From Haloferacaceae archaeon (GTDB lineage Archaea > Halobacteriota > Halobacteria > Halobacteriales > Haloferacaceae), in NCBI GenBank assembly GCA_018609965.1, contig JAHENP010000069.1, positions 1-8,515 on the forward strand: 8,515 bases of DNA, in the 5' to 3' direction. The notes beneath the pieces were generated by a model. That model had not been told where the DNA came from, searched no databases, and was given only the letters and a program-made list of their open reading frames with translations. This document shows positions 5,025 to 8,515 of the stretch, one piece after another. Position numbers and translations under genes: made by a program. Each line of letters starts with the position of its first letter. Position 1 is the first letter of the stretch.

Positions 5025-5750
5025 GTGATCAGACAGGCGGCCGCCGAGGGTGTGCGTCGGGTGACACTCGACCGGCCGAACGCCCGTAACGCGCTGGTTC
5101 CACCGGCGTTGGACGACCTCGCGGACGCCGTCGCGGACGCCGCCGAACCGGTGGTGTTGCTTCGGGGTGCCGGCTCGGCGTTCTGTGCCGGCGCCGACTT
5201 AGACAGCGTCGCTGGACTGTCGGAGCCGGCGGCGTTCGCCCGGCGCGGCCAACGAGCGGCCCGCCGGATCGAGACGGCCGAGAGCGTCGTCGTCTGCGGG
5301 GTCGACGGCCCCGCACGGGGTGGTGGTGTCGAGCTGGCGTTGGCGTGTGATCTCCGGGTGGCGACACCGGCGGCCAGCTTCGCCGAGTCCGGCGTCCGAC
5401 ACGGTCTGTTCGGTGCGTGGGGGGGCACCCACCGCCTCCCCGCGGCGGTCGGGCCGGCGGTCGCCCGGGACATGATGCTCACCGGCCAGACGGTGGACGC
5501 GACGGCCGCACGGCGTGTCGGACTCGTCTCCCGTGTCGTCGATGACCCCCTCACGGTCGCGACGACGCTGGCGGACGCGCCGGCGACGACGCTCCGTGCC
5601 GTCCGGTCGCTCCTGACCCCGACGGACGACCGGCGCCGGAAGCGGGCCGAACGCCGCGAGCGTGCGGCGTTCGCACGTCTCCACGCCGCCCACGTCGACG
5701 AACTGGCGGCCGCGCGCGCCGAGCACACGGACGACGCCGACAGGGAGTGA
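5025..5750 (+). CDS. Enoyl-CoA hydratase/isomerase (crotonase) family protein
   Basis: The 241-residue product has the crotonase fold. VTLDRPNARNAL is at residues 13-24. FCAGADLD at 53-60 and GPARGGGVELALACDLR at 95-111 form the oxyanion hole that holds the acyl-CoA thioester. GGTHRLPAAVG at 133-143 and MLTGQTVDATAARRVGLVSRVV at 151-172 are also family-typical. The two glutamates that catalyse hydration in rat crotonase (E144 and E164) align with G123 and D149 here, so simple hydratase activity is not assured; isomerase, hydrolase or another crotonase reaction is possible. GTG 5025 gives the family-like start MIRQAAAEGVRRVTL; an in-frame TTG at 4998 would add nine unlikely residues. No other beta-oxidation gene is nearby. 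The Arg-rich helical C-terminus matches the trimer-forming end of the fold. Confidence 0.92.
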   Translation: MIRQAAAEGVRRVTLDRPNARNALVPPALDDLADAVADAAEPVVLLRGAGSAFCAGADLDSVAGLSEPAAFARRGQRAARRIETAESVVVCGVDGPARGGGVELALACDLRVATPAASFAESGVRHGLFGAWGGTHRLPAAVGPAVARDMMLTGQTVDATAARRVGLVSRVVDDPLTVATTLADAPATTLRAVRSLLTPTDDRRRKRAERRERAAFARLHAAHVDELAAARAEHTDDADRE

Positions 5751-5856
5751 CGGTCGGGCCGTGTCGTCGGCGGGATAGTCCTCGCCCGCTCTCTCGTCTG
5801 ATAACTGTCACGCGCAGGTCCGACAGAGGAGCCACAGCGACGCTGACGGTGGCGTC

Positions 5857-5866
5857 AAGATTATAC
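5857..5866 (+). promoter_or_regulatory. TATA box for the winged-helix gene
   Basis: AAGATTATAC is centred near 5863, about 28 bases before ATG 5892, which fits a near-leaderless transcript. No Shine-Dalgarno sequence lies before the ATG. Confidence 0.55.
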
Positions 5867-5891
5867 CCCGGGAAATCAGAGTTGATAGCGA

Positions 5892-6233
5892 ATGGCCGAG
5901 GAAGACGAAGAGATCATCGAGGTGCTGGGGAACAAGTACAACCCCGAGATCTTGGACGCCACGGGGGAGCCGAAGTCCGCACAGGAGCTGTCCGACGAAC
6001 TGGACGTACCGATCGCCACCTGCTACCGCCGAATCAACGAACTGGAGGAGACGGATCTGTTGGAGCTACACGACCGCCCGTTGTCCGACGAACACCGTCG
6101 GATCAAGGTGTACCGGCGGTCAGTCGACACCGTCGAGGTGACCTTTCGCGACGGGCTGAACGTCGAGTTGGAGGAACGCTCGGAGGTCCAGAACAAGCTC
6201 GATCAGGTGTGGCAGACGATGACCGAAGGGTGA
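5892..6233 (+). CDS. Winged helix-turn-helix (ArsR/TrmB-like) regulator
   Basis: The 113-residue protein has a winged helix near its N-terminus. Helices around IIEVLGNKYNPEIL (8-21) and SAQELSDELDVP (29-40) are followed by the recognition helix IATCYRRINELEETDLL (41-57) and a wing with ELHDRPLSDEHRRIKVYRR (58-76). The C-terminal part, VEVTFRDGLNVEL then a helix to the end, could dimerise. It has no sensor domain or metal-binding cysteine pair; Cys44 is alone. The start is set by a TATA box 28 bases upstream. Its TGA (6231-6233) directly abuts the stop codon of the convergent KaiC-like ATPase gene. I infer that it regulates transcription, perhaps of its neighbours; targets are not shown. Confidence 0.88.
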   Translation: MAEEDEEIIEVLGNKYNPEILDATGEPKSAQELSDELDVPIATCYRRINELEETDLLELHDRPLSDEHRRIKVYRRSVDTVEVTFRDGLNVELEERSEVQNKLDQVWQTMTEG

Positions 6234-6965
6234 TCAGAAGCCGGCCGCGGGGTCGTCACCACCCATCATCGAGAACCCGCTGGCCTTGTCGTAGACGGTG
6301 ATCCCCCCATCGGCGATCTCCATCGGGAAGATGTCCGTGTCGATGTTCTGTTTCCGCATCTTCGCCACCCAGACGTACCGGTTGACGCCGTCGTCGGTCG
6401 GGGTCTGGATGAAGTAGACGTTGCCGTCCGTCAGGAAGTTCTCCAACCCGATCTCCGTCTCCGGGAACACCGCCCCTTGTTCGTTGATCAGAAGCGAGGT
6501 GAGCCCGTTACGCTTGAGGATGTCGGAGAACTTCAGCAGGTACGTGCGTTCTTCGGCCTCGTCGTCGAAGAACAGTTGGAACATCGTCAGCGAGTCCAAC
6601 ACGAGCCGGTCGTAGCTGGTGTCTGCGAAGTCCTCCAACAACGTCTCTAAGGTGGCGTTGAAGTCACTCTCCCGGAGCATCTCCGTTTTGTCGTAGATCT
6701 GGATCTCCCCGTCGTCGACCATCTCACCGAACTCCTCGAAGCCGATGGAGGTCGCCGCCTCGCGGATCGCGCTCGCGTCCTCCTCGAAGGAGATGTAGAT
6801 CCCGCGTTCGTCGTGGTCCGCCACACCCGTGTAGAGATACTGAATCCCGAACAAACTCTTGCCGGTTCCCGGGTTGCCGCTGACCAGCACCGTCGCGTCT
6901 TTCACCAACCCACCGTTGAGAATCTCGTCTAGTCCCGTGACGCCTGTCGCCACCGTCTCGACCAT
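6234..6965 (-). CDS. Single-domain KaiC/RAD55-like ATPase
   Basis: The 243-residue protein belongs to the RecA-superfamily KaiC-like group, often labelled RAD55 family in haloarchaea. It opens with VATGVTGLDEILNGGL (5-20), the typical KaiC entry. Walker A, GNPGTGKS, is at 30-37. The acidic pair in YISFEEDAS (57-65) is where KaiC keeps its catalytic glutamates. Walker B is YDRLVLDSLT (118-127). The end, IADGGITVYDKASGF, is also family-typical. KaiC-like single-domain proteins bind ATP and often act in signalling or with receiver proteins. ATG 6965 is preferred over the ATG at 7091 because it precedes the conserved domain exactly and a TATA box lies 28 bases upstream. It converges with the winged-helix gene and diverges from the HalX response regulator, suggesting a shared function. 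Confidence 0.93.
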   Translation of the reverse strand: MVETVATGVTGLDEILNGGLVKDATVLVSGNPGTGKSLFGIQYLYTGVADHDERGIYISFEEDASAIREAATSIGFEEFGEMVDDGEIQIYDKTEMLRESDFNATLETLLEDFADTSYDRLVLDSLTMFQLFFDDEAEERTYLLKFSDILKRNGLTSLLINEQGAVFPETEIGLENFLTDGNVYFIQTPTDDGVNRYVWVAKMRKQNIDTDIFPMEIADGGITVYDKASGFSMMGGDDPAAGF

Positions 6966-6988
6966 ACTGTCTACTTCGGCGGCGACGG

Positions 6989-6998
6989 TGTAAATAGT
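6989..6998 (-). promoter_or_regulatory. TATA box for the KaiC-like ATPase gene
   Basis: On the minus strand CTATTTACAC (plus strand GTGTAAATAG, 6989-6998) is centred about 28 bases before ATG 6965, so the transcript would have almost no leader. It lies about 50 bases from the divergent promoter at 7041-7051. Confidence 0.6.
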
Positions 6999-7040
6999 TG
7001 TGTGGCTTCGGCGTCGCCGCGACATGGGTCGGCGTGCGAC

Positions 7041-7051
7041 AGTTTTAATAT
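7041..7051 (+). promoter_or_regulatory. TATA box for the response-regulator transcript
   Basis: AGTTTTAATAT is a strong AT-rich box in a GC-rich setting. Its centre near 7046-7047 predicts transcription start around 7071-7075, at or next to the two ATGs there and about 42 bases upstream of the response-regulator GTG. Confidence 0.6.
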
Positions 7052-7052
7052 C

Positions 7053-7075
7053 TGCATTCGCGCAGTTGTAATGCA
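7053..7075. promoter_or_regulatory. Inverted repeat TGCATT/AATGCA at the predicted transcription start
   Basis: TGCATT (7053-7058) and AATGCA (7070-7075) are separated by 11 bases, about two helical turns between arm centres. The site sits between the TATA box and the predicted start, a usual place for an archaeal repressor. The winged-helix protein at 5892 is a candidate binder, by neighbourhood only. Confidence 0.3.
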
Positions 7076-7119
7076 TGACAGCTGACGGCACGCGATCCGT
7101 GGGGGCGGGTGTGTCGTGA
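7075..7119 (+). CDS. Possible 14-residue leader peptide overlapping the response-regulator start
   Basis: ATG 7075 opens a 14-codon frame (MTADGTRSVGAGVS) ending in TGA 7117-7119. The stop overlaps the GTG start of the response regulator (7116-7118) in the sequence GTGA, the classic arrangement for termination-reinitiation. The ATG lies where the TATA box at 7041-7051 predicts transcription to begin, so it would be read as a leaderless start. A four-codon frame from ATG 7071 competes. The peptide itself shows no recognisable feature, and it may simply be untranslated leader. Confidence 0.35.
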   Translation: MTADGTRSVGAGVS

Positions 7120-7694
7120 CGCGCAGCGTGCTCGTCGTCGAGGACGAGACGCAGGTGGCGGATCTCTACCGCGGCTACCTCGAAGACGACTACGACGTGA
7201 CGGTCGTCGAGACGGGCGCAGAGGCGCTCTCGGTGGTCGACGACGAGACGGACGCGGTCCTGTTGGACCGACGGCTCCCGGACCGCCCGGGCGCGGAGGT
7301 GCTCGCGGAGATTCGCGGGCGTGGTCTCGACTGCCGGGTCGCGATGGTGACTGCCGTTGAGCCGGACACGGACATCGTCCAGATGGGGTTCGACCTCTAT
7401 CTGGTGAAGCCGGCGACCCGTGACGACATCCGACAGGTCGTTGACCGGCTCGAAACCCGGGCGAGCTACGACGAACGGCTCCAGCGTGTCGCCTCACTCG
7501 TCTCGAAACGGGCCGTGTTGGAGGCCCAACGGACGGCGGCGGAACTCGACACGAGCGACGAGTACGCCGCGTTACTCGACGAGATCGAGGAACTCCAGTC
7601 GGAACTGGAGGACCTCTCGGAGGCGTTCTCGCCGGACGACTACCGGCTCCTGTTCCGAGAGATCGGCGACGAACACGCCTCCGAGTCCGCCTGA
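7116..7694 (+). CDS. Response regulator with receiver and HalX domains
   Basis: The 192-residue protein has a receiver domain at about residues 4-115. The acidic pocket is E9/D10 in VLVVEDE, the phosphoacceptor is D51 in VLLDRRLPDRPG, the switch Thr is T79 in AMVTAVEP and the conserved Lys-Pro is K98-P99. After a linker, residues ~120-187 match the HalX domain, a haloarchaeal helical output region of unknown mechanism: YDERLQRVASLVSKRAVLE, then SDEYAALLDEIEELQSEL, probably a coiled coil. No DNA-binding domain is recognisable, so output may be by protein contact. GTG 7116 begins right at the receiver. No histidine kinase lies in the window. It is divergent from the KaiC-like ATPase, and a possible leader peptide overlaps its start. 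Confidence 0.94.
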   Translation: MTRSVLVVEDETQVADLYRGYLEDDYDVTVVETGAEALSVVDDETDAVLLDRRLPDRPGAEVLAEIRGRGLDCRVAMVTAVEPDTDIVQMGFDLYLVKPATRDDIRQVVDRLETRASYDERLQRVASLVSKRAVLEAQRTAAELDTSDEYAALLDEIEELQSELEDLSEAFSPDDYRLLFREIGDEHASESA

Positions 7695-7749
7695 CGCCGC
7701 GCGCAGCCGACGCGACAATCGCCTCCCCCACACTCGCCGTCGCCGCTTG

Positions 7750-7807
7750 CCCACCACTACCTCTCGGTTAGTTGCACACCCGCCGCTACCCCTCGCATAG
7801 TTGCTCA
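7750..7807. repeat. 29-bp imperfect tandem duplication at the nuclease stop codon
   Basis: 7750-7778 and 7779-7807 match at 23 of 29 positions with no gaps. The right copy contains the last codons and TAG of the DHH-family gene on the minus strand; the left copy lies just beyond it. Read on the minus strand, the left copy would encode a similar end (VQLTER then TAG against EQLCEG then TAG), so it looks like an old duplication of the gene's 3' end. Confidence 0.75.
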
Positions 7808-8515
7808 CCTATCAGTTCGTCCGCCCGCGTGAGGAACGTCTCCTTCCCGTCTGCGGGGATCGTGGCCCCGGCGGCCACGTCGTGGCCACCGCCTTCACCG
7901 TCGACGGCCGCCGCCGCCTCGCTCATCACGACCGACAGATCCAATCCCTGCCGGACGAGCCGGTGGGTGCCACGCGCGGACACTTTCACTTCCTCGGCAG
8001 TCTTGTCGGCGAACGCGAGGATCGGCACGGATCGTGGGATTCCTTCCGCACCGACGGCCATTCCGGCGACGATCCCGACGATTGTCTCCCGAATCCGGCT
8101 GTCGGCGTCGAACCACTGGAGACTCTCGCCGCGTTGTGTCCCCTCCGACTGGATCAACTCTACCCCCTCCGAGAGGTTCCGGCGGTGGGTCCGGAGCAAC
8201 GTTCGAGCGCGGTCCAACGCGGCGTCTCGGTTGCCGAGGCACACTGCCAACCCCACGTCTGCGCGGTCGTACCGGGCCGTCGCGTTCAGCAACGTCGAGA
8301 ACTCCGACACGTCCCGGAGCTGTGTGCCGGGCGCCTCGTCCGTCAGGACGTACGTCGTCCCGATCAGTTGGTTCACCTGCGTCGCCGGCACACCGGAGTC
8401 GACTGCCCGCCGGAGGAGCGCGCTCGCGACGGTCTCGCGTTCCTCGCCGTCGAGGTCCACCCACCGGCGCCACTCACCGTCCGTCCGCAGGTCGATCCCC
8501 GTCTCCTCCAGAAAC
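7786..8515 (-). CDS. DHH-family phosphoesterase, RecJ-like, C-terminal part
   Basis: The minus-strand frame is open from the right edge to TAG at 7786-7788, giving 242 residues; the start lies outside. The C-terminus carries the DHHA1 signature GGGHDVAAGA, followed by TIP, preceded by KVSARGTHRLVRQGLDLSVV, the typical substrate-binding domain of RecJ-like exonucleases and related DHH phosphoesterases. The middle (QVNQLIGTTYVLTDEAPGTQ and ALDRARTLLRTHRRNLSEGV) is the helical region between the DHH and DHHA1 domains. The DHH motifs with the metal-binding aspartates would be to the right, so catalysis cannot be judged here. Archaeal RecJ homologues act in DNA replication and repair, some bound to GINS (GAN), or in RNA decay. 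The codon at 8460 is internal: coding sequence (FLEETGIDLRTDGEWRRW) runs upstream of it to the window edge. Confidence 0.9.
   Translation of the reverse strand, partial: FLEETGIDLRTDGEWRRWVDLDGEERETVASALLRRAVDSGVPATQVNQLIGTTYVLTDEAPGTQLRDVSEFSTLLNATARYDRADVGLAVCLGNRDAALDRARTLLRTHRRNLSEGVELIQSEGTQRGESLQWFDADSRIRETIVGIVAGMAVGAEGIPRSVPILAFADKTAEEVKVSARGTHRLVRQGLDLSVVMSEAAAAVDGEGGGHDVAAGATIPADGKETFLTRADELIGEQLCEG

Noticed and set aside
4192..5028. Plus-strand frame of 278 codons
   Set aside because: It is antisense to the DUF7114-like gene; that gene has the acidic composition, the Shine-Dalgarno sequence and a family match.
4967..5728. Minus-strand frame of 253 codons
   Set aside because: It is antisense to the crotonase-family gene and has the Ser/Arg/Ala bias of a shadow frame.
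7045..7731. Minus-strand frame of 228 codons
   Set aside because: It is antisense to the HalX response regulator and dominated by Arg, Pro and Ser.

Overview
This window looks like the chromosome of a halophilic archaeon (class Halobacteria). The DNA is GC-rich throughout. The proteins are loaded with Asp and Glu and poor in Lys. Several starts have a TATA-like box about 26-28 bases upstream and no leader. Several products are haloarchaeal types: a HalX response regulator, a single-domain KaiC/RAD55-like ATPase, a DUF7119-like protein and a DUF7114-like protein. I cannot name the genus.

Layout, left to right. 2-445 (+) is the 3' part of a ParB-type HTH protein. 488-561 (+) is tRNA-Lys(TTT). 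562-893 has no gene but carries a long stem-loop and two TATA-centred palindromes. 894-1166 (+) is an unrecognised 90-residue protein. 1250-1804 (+) is a small SAM methyltransferase. 1901-2254 (+) has lower GC: a 38-codon microgene, then an in-frame coding remnant broken by stops. 2346-3701 (+) is an NtaA/SnaA-type FMN-dependent monooxygenase. 3700-3996 holds 21-bp tandem repeats at that gene's stop codon and a chain of hairpins. 3997-4164 (-) is a 55-residue two-helix membrane protein. 4258-4962 (-) is a DUF7114-like protein, possibly a degenerate prenyl-synthase fold. 5025-5750 (+) is an enoyl-CoA hydratase/isomerase-family protein, divergent from it. 5892-6233 (+) is a winged-helix protein whose stop codon abuts the stop of the KaiC/RAD55-like ATPase at 6234-6965 (-). 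7116-7694 (+) is a HalX response regulator, divergent from the ATPase and preceded by a possible 14-codon leader peptide. 7786-8515 (-) is the C-terminal half of a DHH/RecJ-like nuclease that runs off the right edge.

Most genes look like independent chromosomal units. The one coherent functional group is 5892-7694: a DNA-binding winged helix, a KaiC-like ATPase and a HalX receiver, tightly packed and plausibly a small signalling module. I see no insertion sequence, CRISPR array, rRNA or replication origin. The less ordinary signals are structural: an inverted copy of the tRNA T-arm just downstream of the tRNA, palindromic TATA elements, tandem repeats at two gene 3' ends, a possible small RNA near 3887-3965, and the leader peptide overlapping the response-regulator start.
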